The notes: generated from the letters alone by a model not told the origin. Numbered from the stretch's first letter, positions 36,943-46,100 are shown. The stretch: DNA of 64,000 nt from Bacillota bacterium (GCA_040754315.1 JBFMCS010000014.1:1-64000), one strand, 5' to 3'. Translations and numbers: made by a program.

Positions 36943-37380
36943 TCCCTGTTAGGGGTTTGGATGGCTTGGCGGCTGAGTGATCCTAGGGTGCCTCACGTAA
37001 GCTGGGACAATTGGACGGTAATCTTCTACAGTGGCCCGCACATAAATACGCCCATAGCAGGGGGACTGGCTCTCATTTAGGCCCTTGGCACTACACTAGA
37101 CCTCCCTGGCGGCAAGGGGAAAATCTCCCCGGCTAACCGAGCCCCCTCCTCGGTAGATACTACCACGAGGACAGCAGGGCAAGGACCTCCCGGGGATTCC
37201 TTAGGAGATGTGAGGCCAGCCCCCTTACAGCGTAATGATGCCACGAACCCCGTCAAGAGCATTTGGGACCAATTCGCAGACCGTGATGTTAGCCTAACTT
37301 CACCCCCCCCCCTGCCCCCAAGCATAAGGCCCCTTATGGCGCTTGGGGGGGTGAAGTTAGGTTATGTCAACGGAGCTTCC
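36943..37380. other. Right part of the island
   Basis: About 440 bp without a confident gene. A 39-codon frame at 36961-37080 (starts MAWRLSDPRVPHV) has an AGGGG upstream and natural composition but no match. The last 90 bp hold a long hairpin (37293-37361), described separately, ending 19 bp before the right repeat begins. Confidence 0.4.
37293..37361. repeat. Long palindrome at the right island junction
   Basis: CCTAACTTCACCCCCCC (37293-37309) is the exact complement of GGGGGGGTGAAGTTAGG (37345-37361). Inside, CCCCCAAGC (37315-37323) can alternatively pair with GCTTGGGGG (37341-37349) around ATAAGG/CCTTAT (37324-37337). It resembles the subterminal hairpin or repeat end of a mobile element. 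No second copy was found in the window. Confidence 0.75.
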
Positions 37381-37667
37381 GGATGGACATCGCCGCTGCC
37401 CACGGCACGGAAGTGAAGGCGGCCAGGGCAGGGGTCGTGACCTTCGCGGGATGGTACGGAGGCGGGTACGGTAACACCCTCGTCCTGGACCACGGGGATG
37501 GGATCACTCGTGTGTACGCACACCTCTCCAGGGTACCGGGATTCCAGCGTGCTCCAGGGGTGCGTGCCGGAAACGTGGGGAGCACGGGATTTGCCTTCGG
37601 ACCACACCTGCACTTTGAGATCCGGGTCAACGGTGTCCCCCAGGACCCCGCTTCAAGCCTGCCATAA
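37381..37667 (+). pseudogene. 5'-truncated copy of the LysM/M23 peptidase gene
   Basis: Encodes only the last ~94 residues of the M23 domain, from MDIAAAHGTEV to PASSLP, without signal, LysM domains or the first zinc-ligand histidine. An 8-nt deletion (after SRV) followed by a 1-nt deletion about 30 nt later gives a local frameshift that is then restored, so the residues between (PGFQRAPGVRAGN) are scrambled. It cannot be an active enzyme. Confidence 0.88.
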
Positions 37668-37929
37668 CTGCCACCGGGGGAGGGCACCTGCCCTCCCCCA
37701 CCCTCATGCTACGCCGGCTTCGGCTTCTACACCGGCAATGGCATCTTCCAGGATGGACACCATCTCCAGAGCCTCCGCTCTGGTGGTTACCAGAGGGGGT
37801 GCCACGAGCAGGTGATCGCCCTGGTCTCCCCCATCTGCTCCTGACCCTGGGTAGACGATGAGCCCCCTTCTGAAAGCAGCCTCCGTAACCCGCTGGCTCA
37901 CCCGGAGCTCAGGCCGGTGAGGCTCCTTG
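37381..37929 (+). repeat. Right copy of the ~550-bp direct repeat
   Basis: Counterpart of 33515-34073, at an offset of 3866 falling to 3857 after two small deletions. Here the aminotransferase part is intact and the M23 part is a headless fragment, the mirror image of the left copy. Confidence 0.92.
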
Positions 37930-39047
37930 CTCTTTCGATCCTTCACCAGTTCCAGCCCGAGCATGAGGCCGAGCCCTCGCACATCCCCCACCAGGGCATG
38001 CCTTCCCTGCAAGGCGCCGAGAAGGGACCTGAGGTAGGCTCCGGTCTCCCAGGCCCTCTCGGCCAAGCCCTCCTCCCGGATGATCCTCACCACCGCCGCC
38101 CCCACGGCCGTGCTCAGCGGGTTCCCCAGGTAGGTGTGGCCGTGATTGAAGGTACCCGATCCGCCAAGAAGGGTGTCATGAACCTCGTCCCTGACCATAA
38201 GGCCCGCCAGCGGGGTGTAACCACTGCCCAGCCCCTTGCCCATACACATCATGTCGGGAACCACGCTCCAGTGTTCCATGGCAAACATTCTCCCGGTCCT
38301 GCCGAAACCCGTCATAACCTCATCAGCCATGAACAACACCCCATGGCGGTCACAGATCTGCCTCACCCTTGGGTAGTACTCGGGAGGGGGTACCAGGGCA
38401 CCGCCGGAGGCTCCCACCACCGGTTCCGCCACGAAGACCGCTACGCTCTCCGGGCCCTCCCGTTTGATGCAGTCATCCAGGGCATCAGCGCATCGCACCC
38501 CACACCCGGGGTACTCCTGCCCGAAGGGGCAACGGTAGCAATAGGGGGCTGGGATATGTGGAAACGGCGCCAGCAGGGGGCTGTACATCCGTCTCCTGGG
38601 TGACTGGCCGCCCACGGAGAGGGCGCCCAGTGTGTTTCCATGGTAGCTCACCCAGCGACCTATTGCCTTGTAACGGCTAAGATCGCCCCTTTCCACGTGA
38701 TACTGGCGCGCCAGTTTCAGCCCGGCTTCCACCGCCTCGGATCCGCCGGAGAGGAAGTAGACCCGGTTCAGGTCTCCTGGCGAAACCTCCGCCAGGATAC
38801 GGGCGAGGTCCTCCTGGGGCCCGCTGGTGAACTGGCTGGTATGGGCGAAGCAAAGCTTAACAGCCTGTTCCGCCATGACCTCCGCGATCTCTTTCCGGCC
38901 GTGCCCTATATTCACCACCAGGGCCCCGGATGCCCCATCCAGGTACCTTTGGCCTTCGGAATCCCAGATCTGGACCCCTTCGGCCCTAACCGCCAAGGGG
39001 TACTTCTTCCTGGGAGCCCTGTAGAACACGTGACCCTTGCCTTCCAC
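37704..39047 (-). CDS. Class III PLP-dependent aminotransferase (first of tandem pair)
   Basis: 447-residue class III (omega-type) aminotransferase, moving amino groups from terminal amines such as ornithine, GABA or beta-amino acids to a keto acid. Visible: the glycine loop SGGSEAVEAGLKLA, the PLP-contact ADEVMTGFGRTG, and the Schiff-base lysine in CMGKGLGSGY. It lies 14 nt after the second aminotransferase gene and ends the long minus-strand operon at the hairpin at 37676-37699. Its 3' end is the right half of the island repeat. Substrate unknown. Confidence 0.9.
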   Translation of the reverse strand: MEGKGHVFYRAPRKKYPLAVRAEGVQIWDSEGQRYLDGASGALVVNIGHGRKEIAEVMAEQAVKLCFAHTSQFTSGPQEDLARILAEVSPGDLNRVYFLSGGSEAVEAGLKLARQYHVERGDLSRYKAIGRWVSYHGNTLGALSVGGQSPRRRMYSPLLAPFPHIPAPYCYRCPFGQEYPGCGVRCADALDDCIKREGPESVAVFVAEPVVGASGGALVPPPEYYPRVRQICDRHGVLFMADEVMTGFGRTGRMFAMEHWSVVPDMMCMGKGLGSGYTPLAGLMVRDEVHDTLLGGSGTFNHGHTYLGNPLSTAVGAAVVRIIREEGLAERAWETGAYLRSLLGALQGRHALVGDVRGLGLMLGLELVKDRKSKEPHRPELRVSQRVTEAAFRRGLIVYPGSGADGGDQGDHLLVAPPLVTTRAEALEMVSILEDAIAGVEAEAGVA

Positions 39048-39061
39048 TTCCAGGTCCCTCC

Positions 39062-40354
39062 CTACGATGGCCTGTACTCCCTCATGGTCTCCTCAATGAT
39101 CGCAAGCCCGTAGTCCAGGTCTTCCCGGCTGATGTTCAGCGGGGTCATGAACCTGAGCACATGCTTGTGATCCCCCGCGGGGTGCACGATGAGCCTCTTC
39201 TCCAGGCAGCGCTGGGTTATGTAGGTCACAGCATCCCCATTGGGGGTCCCATCCGGGTGAACGAATTCCACACCTACCATCATCCCAAGCCCCCGGACAT
39301 CCCCTATGAAGGGGTGTTCCTGCTTCATTTGTTCGAACCGGGACTTCATGTAAGCACCCATCTCCGCGGCCCTGCCCAGGAGGTTCTCCTCCTCGATCAC
39401 CTTGAGGCTGGCCAGGGCAGCGGCACAGGAGACGGGGTTTCCCCCGAAGGTTGTGCCGTGGGCTCCGGGCTTCCACGCATCCATGATCCGCCGGGGCGCC
39501 GCCAGGGCGCTCAGGGGCAGCCCTGCCGCGATCCCCTTGGCCATGGTCATGATGTCCGGGACAACCTGGAAGTGCTCCGTGGCGAACATCCTTCCTGTCC
39601 TGCCGAATCCCGACTGCACCTCGTCCATGATCAGCAGGATCCCGTGGTCAGCCGTGAGTTTCCTGAGCTCCCGCACATAACGGGCCGGGGGAACCACGTA
39701 CCCACCCTCCCCCATGACCGGTTCCATGATGACGCAGGCAACCCTGTCAGGAGCAACCTGGTATCGCATGAGGGTTCTCATCTCATTGAGGCACTCCAGG
39801 TCACAATTGGCCGGCGAGAGCCTGTAGGGGCAACGGTAGCAGTAGGGGTACGATACATGATATACCTCGGGTAACAGGGGTTCGTAGTAGGAATGATACT
39901 TCCAAGACGAGGCCGTCAGGCTGACAGCGCCGAAGGTCCTGCCATGGAAGCTTCCATAGAAACCGATGATACCAGGGCGCTTGGTGAAGTAGCGGGCCAG
40001 CTTGATGGCTCCCTCCACCGCCTCCGCACCGGAGTTGGAGAAGAAACACGTGTCTATCTCCCCCGGGGCCAGGCGTGCCAGCTCGCTGGCCAGTTCAGAG
40101 ACACTCTCATAGTACGCAGTGCTGATGGATATGTGGATGAGCCTCTCCAGCTGTGCCTTGGCGGCCTCAACCACCCGCGGGTGGCAGTGACCCACGTTGC
40201 ACACGGCTATCCCTGCTATGAAGTCCAGGTATCTCTCACCCTCACTGGTGTAGAGCCATGAGCCCTCACCCTTTTCCACCACCAGTTCCGTGTCTCTCAC
40301 TATCACCCCGGAAATGTGTTTCCTGCCCTTTTCGATAACCTCTGATGTTAACAC
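39062..40354 (-). CDS. Class III PLP-dependent aminotransferase (second of tandem pair)
   Basis: About 430 residues and resembling acetylornithine/4-aminobutyrate aminotransferases: FSNSGAEAVEGAIKLAR, MDEVQSGFGRTG and the PLP lysine in TMAKGIAAGLPLSA. Start: GTG 40354 (VLTSEV) with GGGGGTG upstream; an earlier in-frame TTG at 40393 encodes an unlikely extension. Clearly paralogous to its neighbour yet only partly similar, so the two may act on different donors or form a heteromer. It sits downstream of DUF917 and the Liv transporter. Confidence 0.9.
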   Translation of the reverse strand: MLTSEVIEKGRKHISGVIVRDTELVVEKGEGSWLYTSEGERYLDFIAGIAVCNVGHCHPRVVEAAKAQLERLIHISISTAYYESVSELASELARLAPGEIDTCFFSNSGAEAVEGAIKLARYFTKRPGIIGFYGSFHGRTFGAVSLTASSWKYHSYYEPLLPEVYHVSYPYCYRCPYRLSPANCDLECLNEMRTLMRYQVAPDRVACVIMEPVMGEGGYVVPPARYVRELRKLTADHGILLIMDEVQSGFGRTGRMFATEHFQVVPDIMTMAKGIAAGLPLSALAAPRRIMDAWKPGAHGTTFGGNPVSCAAALASLKVIEEENLLGRAAEMGAYMKSRFEQMKQEHPFIGDVRGLGMMVGVEFVHPDGTPNGDAVTYITQRCLEKRLIVHPAGDHKHVLRFMTPLNISREDLDYGLAIIEETMREYRPS

Positions 40355-40401
40355 CGTAAACACCCCCACATGGTATGTGACTGCTGGCGTCAAAGCGCTT
40401 C

Positions 40402-41508
40402 CTAGGGCACCAGGTGTTCCAGGGGCCTGTAGCCTGCATCGCAGCCAAAGTATCGAGGCCCCAGGATCCGGAGCGCGGGCTCGGACCTGAGCAGGCCGGG
40501 GGCCGGCGCCGCAACCACCACCAACTGGGCACCCACATCGATGTCTCCGTTGAGGACAGGCTTGCCATCGACCTTGCTGAGGCAGGTAATGATGTCCGGG
40601 CTGGTGACAAACGGTTCCCCGTTGAGGGTGGAGACGTGGTTCTCGTTCTTGAAGGTAATCTCCATGACCTGGCCCGTTGACTCAAGGGTGTGGGTTCCCC
40701 AGTAGTAGCCGTCCCGGTCCTCCTGCTCCTTCTTGGTGACGGTGCCATGGAATATGGTCCTCCATCCCAGGGGCCTCAGGGCGTCCCAGGGATTAGAGCC
40801 CTTGGTCGAGGCCTCCCGCATGGCCCTGCCCGCCCTGAGGGCCTGGCTCAGGGAACCCTCGACCAGGGCCTGGCGGCACTCCCCCAGGGACATCATGAAG
40901 CCAGTGAGACCGGTGGAACCGTAGGCTGCGTCGCTCAGGTACTTCCCCAGTCGTTCCGCCACGGCAAGGCTGGTGGCCTCCGTGAGGAGGGCCCGGTTAC
41001 CCCACTTGTCTACGCTGGCGGCAGGGAGAAAGGGCATGTCGAGAATGCCCACGGTACTCTGGGTGATCTCTGGCACAGCGCGCCCCGCGTAATCCCCATC
41101 CACCACAAGGATACCCAGGTGTGCTGCGGCGGCCACGGGGACCGGGGTGTTGGAGCCGCCCAGCTCAAATGGGACCAGGGCATCGATGCGCCGGCCGGTA
41201 AAACGCTCCAGCTGGCGTACGCTCTCAGGCAGGTTCCGCGGGTACTTCCACTGGGTGAAGCCTAGGGCCTTCATTTCAGCCCGCTTCTTTGCCGTCAGGG
41301 GAGCCGTGGACCCCATCAGGAAGGTACAGGCGGTCATCACGTGATTAGGCAGGGAACCGGGGTCTACCCATCCCACCTCCCGGCCAGCCTCCACCTGCTC
41401 CAGCAGTGCCGCCAGGCCCTCTTCGGGTTGGCCTCCCCCTCCCGCCCCATAGAGGGTGCACCCAAAGACGAAGTCCCTGGCATCTACTGGGTCGAGGATC
41501 GTTTTCAC
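40402..41508 (-). CDS. DUF917 family protein (S-methyl-thiohydantoin desulfurase family), second copy
   Basis: 368 residues, a typical DUF917 protein: CTLYGAGGGGQPEEG at the N-terminus, ELGGSNTPVP near 125 and VVDGDYAGRAVPE near 145, the canonical family signature, and a C-terminal domain of the S-Me-THD_C type. It begins with ATGA overlapping the livF stop, so it is translationally coupled to the ABC transporter. That tight link suggests the transporter imports its substrate. It is much closer to the family consensus than the other DUF917 protein at 5818-6885. Confidence 0.85.
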   Translation of the reverse strand: MKTILDPVDARDFVFGCTLYGAGGGGQPEEGLAALLEQVEAGREVGWVDPGSLPNHVMTACTFLMGSTAPLTAKKRAEMKALGFTQWKYPRNLPESVRQLERFTGRRIDALVPFELGGSNTPVPVAAAAHLGILVVDGDYAGRAVPEITQSTVGILDMPFLPAASVDKWGNRALLTEATSLAVAERLGKYLSDAAYGSTGLTGFMMSLGECRQALVEGSLSQALRAGRAMREASTKGSNPWDALRPLGWRTIFHGTVTKKEQEDRDGYYWGTHTLESTGQVMEITFKNENHVSTLNGEPFVTSPDIITCLSKVDGKPVLNGDIDVGAQLVVVAAPAPGLLRSEPALRILGPRYFGCDAGYRPLEHLVP

Positions 41509-42227
41509 CTGCCCCCCACCTGCCTTCGTCTCCCGAGGTAGGCTTCTTGTACAAAGGGGTCCTTCAGGAGTTCCCTGGCGATGCCGGACCTCACGATTTC
41601 GCCTGTCTGGAACACGTAGGCCCTGCGCGCCAAGAGCAGTGCCTGGCGGGCGTTCTGTTCTACCAGGAGCATTGTCACGCCCTCACGGTTTAACTGGTGG
41701 AGCTGGCGGAAGATCTCCTGGACCAGGATGGGGGCAAGCCCTAGGGAGGGCTCATCCAGGAGGAGTAGCCTGGGCTTGGACATCAGGCCCCTGGCTATCG
41801 CCAGCATCTGTTGCTCGCCACCGGAAAGGGTGCTGCCGGGCTGCCAGAGCCGTTCCTGGAGCCGGGGGAATATGCGGTAGACCCTCTTGAGGTCCGCCTC
41901 AATGCCGGCCTTGTCGCTCCTCAGGTAGGCGCCCATGAGGAGGTTTTCCCGTGTGGTGAGGTTGCCGAACACCCGCCTTCCCTCGGGGACCAGCACTATG
42001 CCTGCCCTTACAGTCTCGTGGGGCTGCCTTGGAACGGGCTTCCCGCCAAAGCGCATCTCCCCCTTGGAGGGCTTCACCAGACCTGCTATGGTGTTCAGGA
42101 GCGACGTCTTCCCGGCCCCGTTGGCCCCAACTATGGTGACGATCTCACCCTCGTGAACCTCAAGGCCCACACCCCTCAGGGCTCGGATGGCGCCGTAGGA
42201 TACCTCCAGGTTCCCAACGCTAAGCAT
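41505..42227 (-). CDS. livF: Branched-chain-type ABC transporter ATP-binding protein LivF
   Basis: 240 residues: Walker A GANGAGKTS near 34-42, signature LSGGEQQMLAIARGL, Walker B LLLLDEPSLGL. It is the LivF-type ATPase of a HAAT-family importer. It overlaps livG by 8 nt upstream and DUF917 by 4 nt downstream. Substrate specificity lies with the binding protein, not here. Confidence 0.93.
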   Translation of the reverse strand: MLSVGNLEVSYGAIRALRGVGLEVHEGEIVTIVGANGAGKTSLLNTIAGLVKPSKGEMRFGGKPVPRQPHETVRAGIVLVPEGRRVFGNLTTRENLLMGAYLRSDKAGIEADLKRVYRIFPRLQERLWQPGSTLSGGEQQMLAIARGLMSKPRLLLLDEPSLGLAPILVQEIFRQLHQLNREGVTMLLVEQNARQALLLARRAYVFQTGEIVRSGIARELLKDPFVQEAYLGRRRQVGGR

Positions 42228-42996
42228 CCTCGTCCACCTCCTCCCCGAGATAGGCCTTGATTACCTCCTCGTTTTCCTGCACCTCGTCCGCGCAGCCCTC
42301 CGCTATGGTGGTCCCGAAGTTCAGCACCAGTATCCTCTCGCAGATCCCCATCACCACGTCCATGTGATGTTCTATCAGCAGGATCGTCAGGTGGAACTCC
42401 TCCCGGATCCGCTGTATCAGGTCCATGAGGTCTAGGGACTCGTCGGGGTTCATGCCCGCCGCGGGCTCGTCCAGGAGAAGCAGCCTGGGGCTCAGGGCCA
42501 GAGCCCTGGCTACCTCCAGCTTCCGCTGGTAGCCGTAGGGCAGGTTGGAGGCCTTCTCCCTCATCTTGTCCCCCAGGCCCACCATCTCCAGGAGATACTC
42601 CGAGCGCTCCCTGGTCTCTCTCTCCCCTTTTTGGAAACTCCCGCTCCGGGTGAGGGCGGCAAGGAAGCTGTAGCCAACGCCCATCTGGGCGGCGGTGAGT
42701 ACGTTGGCCAGGGCTGTGAGGTTTCTGAAGAGCCTCAGGTTCTGGAAGGTCCGGGCAATGCCCTTCCTGGCAATGATGTGGGGTCTTTGCCCCGTGATGT
42801 CCTCGCCCATGAAAGCGATGCTGCCTTCCGTGGGCTGGTACATGCCGGTCACCACGTTGAACACCGTGGTCTTGCCGGCGCCGTTGGGGCCAATGAGGCC
42901 CACCAGTTCCCCTTTGGCCATCTCCAGGTTGAAATCGGACACCGCCACAAGGCCACCGAAGTGCTTGGTCACGCCGCTCAAGGCAAGAACGCTCAC
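42220..42996 (-). CDS. livG: Branched-chain-type ABC transporter ATP-binding protein LivG
   Basis: About 258 residues: Walker A GPNGAGKTT, the LivG-type degenerate signature LPYGYQRKLEVARAL, Walker B LLLLDEPAAGMNP. GTG start at 42996 overlaps the livM stop (GTGA) and has GGGAGG 8 nt upstream; the longer open frame to 43131 only runs through livM antisense-like sequence. It pairs with LivF as the two ATPases. Confidence 0.93.
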   Translation of the reverse strand: MSVLALSGVTKHFGGLVAVSDFNLEMAKGELVGLIGPNGAGKTTVFNVVTGMYQPTEGSIAFMGEDITGQRPHIIARKGIARTFQNLRLFRNLTALANVLTAAQMGVGYSFLAALTRSGSFQKGERETRERSEYLLEMVGLGDKMREKASNLPYGYQRKLEVARALALSPRLLLLDEPAAGMNPDESLDLMDLIQRIREEFHLTILLIEHHMDVVMGICERILVLNFGTTIAEGCADEVQENEEVIKAYLGEEVDEDA

Positions 42997-43859
42997 GCCC
43001 CAGCCTCCCTTCGCGGCCTCTTCACAAGGGACCTGAGGCCGCCCAGGGATATCTCGTAGAAGCCCAGGAGGCCCTGCGGCCTGATGACTATTGTCAGCAC
43101 CAGCGCAAGGCCATAGAACACCATCCTCCACTGGGCAAGCGGCCGGAACACCTCCGGTATCGCTGTGAGGATCACCGCGGCCACCACGGAGCCTGTCAGG
43201 CTCCCGAGGCCCCCGAACACAACGCTGGCCGCCAGTTCCGTGGACTTGGCGATGTCGAACATGATTGGCTGTATGTACTGCATGTAGAAGGCGAACATCC
43301 CCCCGCCAACACCTGCGTAGAAGGCACTTATGGCTAAGGCCAGCATCTGGTACCGGACAACGTCAATTCCCAGGGCCTCCGCGGCAAGACGGTCCTCCCG
43401 GATGGCCATGAAGGAACGGCCAAACCTTGAGAGGATAGTGTTCCTCATAAGGAGGCACGCGAGGGCCGTCACGAAAAGGGCCACCCACAGGGTGGTGTAG
43501 TGGGGCATGCCGGGAAACCCCCGGGCGCCCCCGGTGAACTTCCCCCCGTTCTCCACGATGAGCCTGAAGGCCTCCCCAAATCCCAGGGCCGCTATGGCGA
43601 AGTAGTCCCCCTTTAACTTAAGGGTGGGGTACATGATGAGGCTCACTATCGCCGCCGCCGCCCCGGCCAGGGGCAGCGAGATGAAGAAGGGAAGCCCCTG
43701 TCTCACCGTGAGAATGGCCGCGGTGTAAGCCCCCACCGACATGAATCCCGCGTGACCGAAGCTGAACAGCCCTGTGAAGCCCGTGAGCAGTGAAACCCCC
43801 AGCACCGCAGTGACGTTAATGGAGATGAGGGTAAGAATGCCCTGGTGGTATGGAGACAT
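42993..43859 (-). CDS. livM: Branched-chain-type ABC transporter permease LivM
   Basis: 288-residue permease with about eight to ten membrane segments and the family motifs LLTGFTGLFSFGHAGFMSVGAY near the N-terminus and a C-terminal EGF-like FRPLAQWRMVFYGLALVLTIVIRPQGLLG. It follows livH by 16 nt. It forms the transmembrane channel together with LivH. Confidence 0.92.
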   Translation of the reverse strand: MSPYHQGILTLISINVTAVLGVSLLTGFTGLFSFGHAGFMSVGAYTAAILTVRQGLPFFISLPLAGAAAAIVSLIMYPTLKLKGDYFAIAALGFGEAFRLIVENGGKFTGGARGFPGMPHYTTLWVALFVTALACLLMRNTILSRFGRSFMAIREDRLAAEALGIDVVRYQMLALAISAFYAGVGGGMFAFYMQYIQPIMFDIAKSTELAASVVFGGLGSLTGSVVAAVILTAIPEVFRPLAQWRMVFYGLALVLTIVIRPQGLLGFYEISLGGLRSLVKRPRREAGA

Positions 43860-43875
43860 CTATGCACCCCTCCCC

Positions 43876-44754
43876 CTACACCTTCTCTTCCACGTAGCGC
43901 CCCAGGATGCCGCTGGGACGTACCAGGAGGATCACTATCAGCGTGGTGAAGACGATGAGGTCCCTCAGCGTGGAAGAGATGAATGCCGCGGTGAAGGTCT
44001 CAATCACCCCAAGGCACAGGGAGCCCAGGATGGCCCCGGGCAGGCTTCCTAACCCGCCGAAGATCGCCGCCACGAATGCCTTTATCGTCAGGTACCCCAG
44101 CTGGGGGTACACCGTGTACTTCATCCCAAGAAGGATCCCGGACACCCCTGCCAGGAGACCCGCTATGAAGAATACGATGGCGATTACCCGGTTTACGTTC
44201 ACCCCCATGAGACCTGCCGCCGGCAGGTCAAATGAGGCGGCCCGGATGGCCATTCCCGTCTTCGTCCGGGTCACAACGAAGTTCAGTATCAGGAGGAACG
44301 TTACCGCTACACCCGCCGCCACCATGTCAAGGATGCCCACGCTGATCCCACCAAGGTCCAGCGCCCTAACCGCCAAAATCTGCGGGTAAGTCCGGAACTG
44401 AGGTCCAATGGTCACGATCACCAGGTTCTCCGCGAATATGGAGACACCCAGGGATGCGATGATGAAGTAGAGGGCCTTTGAACCCCTCATCCTGATGGGC
44501 CTGTAGGCGAAGCGCTCCGTCATAATGGCAACCCCGCCGGAGAATACCAGGGCCATGGCCATGACCACCAGGAAGGGGAGACTCGTTCCCGCCATGGCGA
44601 AGAAGCCGGCGTAAGCCCCGGCTATCAGGAAACTCCCGTGGGCGAAGTTGCTGAACTGCAGGATGCTGTAGATAAGCGAGTACCCCACCGCTATCAGGGC
44701 ATAAATCGAGCCTATGGAAAGGCCGTTGAGGGTCTGCTGTATCACTGTCTCCAC
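43876..44754 (-). CDS. livH: Branched-chain-type ABC transporter permease LivH
   Basis: 292-residue permease opening LNGLSIGSIYALIAVGYSLIYSI, characteristic of LivH, with about eight membrane segments and the terminal IVLLVRPSGILGR-like end. It is separated from the binding-protein gene by a 67-bp gap holding a very GC-rich hairpin, a common way to raise binding-protein expression relative to the permeases. Confidence 0.92.
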   Translation of the reverse strand: METVIQQTLNGLSIGSIYALIAVGYSLIYSILQFSNFAHGSFLIAGAYAGFFAMAGTSLPFLVVMAMALVFSGGVAIMTERFAYRPIRMRGSKALYFIIASLGVSIFAENLVIVTIGPQFRTYPQILAVRALDLGGISVGILDMVAAGVAVTFLLILNFVVTRTKTGMAIRAASFDLPAAGLMGVNVNRVIAIVFFIAGLLAGVSGILLGMKYTVYPQLGYLTIKAFVAAIFGGLGSLPGAILGSLCLGVIETFTAAFISSTLRDLIVFTTLIVILLVRPSGILGRYVEEKV

Positions 44755-44781
44755 CTGAAACCCCCTCTCACCAGGGGATGC

Positions 44782-44809
44782 GGGGGGGGGGCCCCCTGGG
44801 GCCCCCCCC
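44782..44809 (-). other. G/C-rich hairpin between binding-protein and permease genes
   Basis: A run of ten G (44782-44791) faces eight C (44802-44809) across a short loop. On the minus strand it lies just after the binding-protein stop. Without a U-run it is more likely a 3' stabiliser of the binding-protein mRNA than a full terminator. Confidence 0.5.
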
Positions 44810-44821
44810 TGGGCCTTCCCT

Positions 44822-46015
44822 TTACTCCGGCACGTACTTGGAATGGAACACGAACTTGGAGCCCTCTACCTTCTCGATGACCGCAGGCTTGTTCAGGGGG
44901 TTGTGCGTCTCGGGATCCATTGTTATCACAGCATGCTTCAGCTGGACGTCCTTGGCGGTCTCAATGGCATTCCGCAGGGCCTCCCCGTCAGTGGACCCAG
45001 CCCTCTTGATGGCGTCCACCAGGAAGTACACGATGTCATAGCCCATGACCAGGTTGTACTCGGGATCCTCCACCCCGTACTTGGCCGTGTAGCGGTCCTT
45101 CATCGGGGCAATCTCCGGGTCTTTCCAGGTCATGTGACCGGTCCAGTAACTCCCCTCCAGTTCCGGGCCTGCCATCTCCAGCATTGTCAGTGAGTACCCG
45201 TCACCGCCCATGAACACCAGGTCGCTCATGCCCAGCTCCCTTGCCTGCTTCGCCGGGAGCGCGATCTCCTTGTAGAGGTTCGGGAGCACCAGTAACTCCG
45301 GGCCCTTGGCCTTTATCTCACTGAGCTGCGGGCGGAAGTCCACGTCACCGGCCTTGAAGGCCCATGTACCGATAACCGTGCCCCCCAGCTCCTCGAAGCG
45401 TGCCTTAAAGTATTCAGTGAGCCCTACCGAGTAGTCCGAACCGATGTCGTACAGCACCGCTGCATTCTTCAGACCTAGCTCGTTGTAGGCGAAGTCCGCT
45501 ATGACCTTCCCCTGGTAGGGGTCGATGAAACACAGGCGGAAAGACCACGGGCGCACGTTGCCGTTCTCGTCCACCGTCACCAGCGGGTTTGTGGAGAAAC
45601 TGCCTATCTGAGGCACCTTGGCGGCGGCCACGATGGGAGCCGTGGCTATGTTCACACCGCTGTAGTTTGACCCCAGAACCGCTATGACCTTGTCCTGCTC
45701 CACCAGCCTGCGCGTGGCGTTCACCGAGTCCGCTGCGTTGCCTCGCCCGTCCGCCACGAATAGCTCCAGCTGCCGCCCTAGGACGCCGCCGGCGGCGTTG
45801 ATGTCCTCCACAGCCATCTTAGCGCCATTGGACTCGGCCACGCCCCACACCGCCCCGTCACCGGTGATGTGGGCGAGATAACCAATCCTGATGGGCTCTG
45901 TCGAAACGGGTTCCTCGCCCTCATCGGGCTCTTCCGCCGGCGCAGCCGGCGTGCCGCATCCTGCCAGGCTCACCGCCAGCGCCAGCACTAACAGGAGAAC
46001 CAGACTCCTCTTCAT
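44822..46015 (-). CDS. Branched-chain-type ABC transporter substrate-binding lipoprotein
   Basis: 397 residues: signal peptide with lipobox SLAGC (Cys about 20), then the type I periplasmic-binding fold of the LivJ/LivK family (IRIGYLAHITGDGA..., GSNYSGVNIATAPIVAAAKVP, AVLYDIGSDYSVGL). It captures the ligand outside the membrane for LivHMGF. The neighbours (DUF917, aminotransferases, amino-acid-type dehydrogenase) argue for a modified or cyclic amino acid or small peptide rather than leucine itself. ATG start with AAGGGGGAG upstream. Confidence 0.92.
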   Translation of the reverse strand: MKRSLVLLLVLALAVSLAGCGTPAAPAEEPDEGEEPVSTEPIRIGYLAHITGDGAVWGVAESNGAKMAVEDINAAGGVLGRQLELFVADGRGNAADSVNATRRLVEQDKVIAVLGSNYSGVNIATAPIVAAAKVPQIGSFSTNPLVTVDENGNVRPWSFRLCFIDPYQGKVIADFAYNELGLKNAAVLYDIGSDYSVGLTEYFKARFEELGGTVIGTWAFKAGDVDFRPQLSEIKAKGPELLVLPNLYKEIALPAKQARELGMSDLVFMGGDGYSLTMLEMAGPELEGSYWTGHMTWKDPEIAPMKDRYTAKYGVEDPEYNLVMGYDIVYFLVDAIKRAGSTDGEALRNAIETAKDVQLKHAVITMDPETHNPLNKPAVIEKVEGSKFVFHSKYVPE

Positions 46016-46100
46016 GTCTTTCTCTCCCCCTTCTTTTCTAGGTGATGGACTCGGTTACGTTCCGGGCGCATTCCTTATTCCCAGCGCTCACCCCCTTGCC

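Noticed and set aside
36961-37080. 39-codon frame with AGGGG upstream
   Set aside because: Composition is plausible but there is no recognised family and the ribosome site is weak; mentioned only within the island entry.
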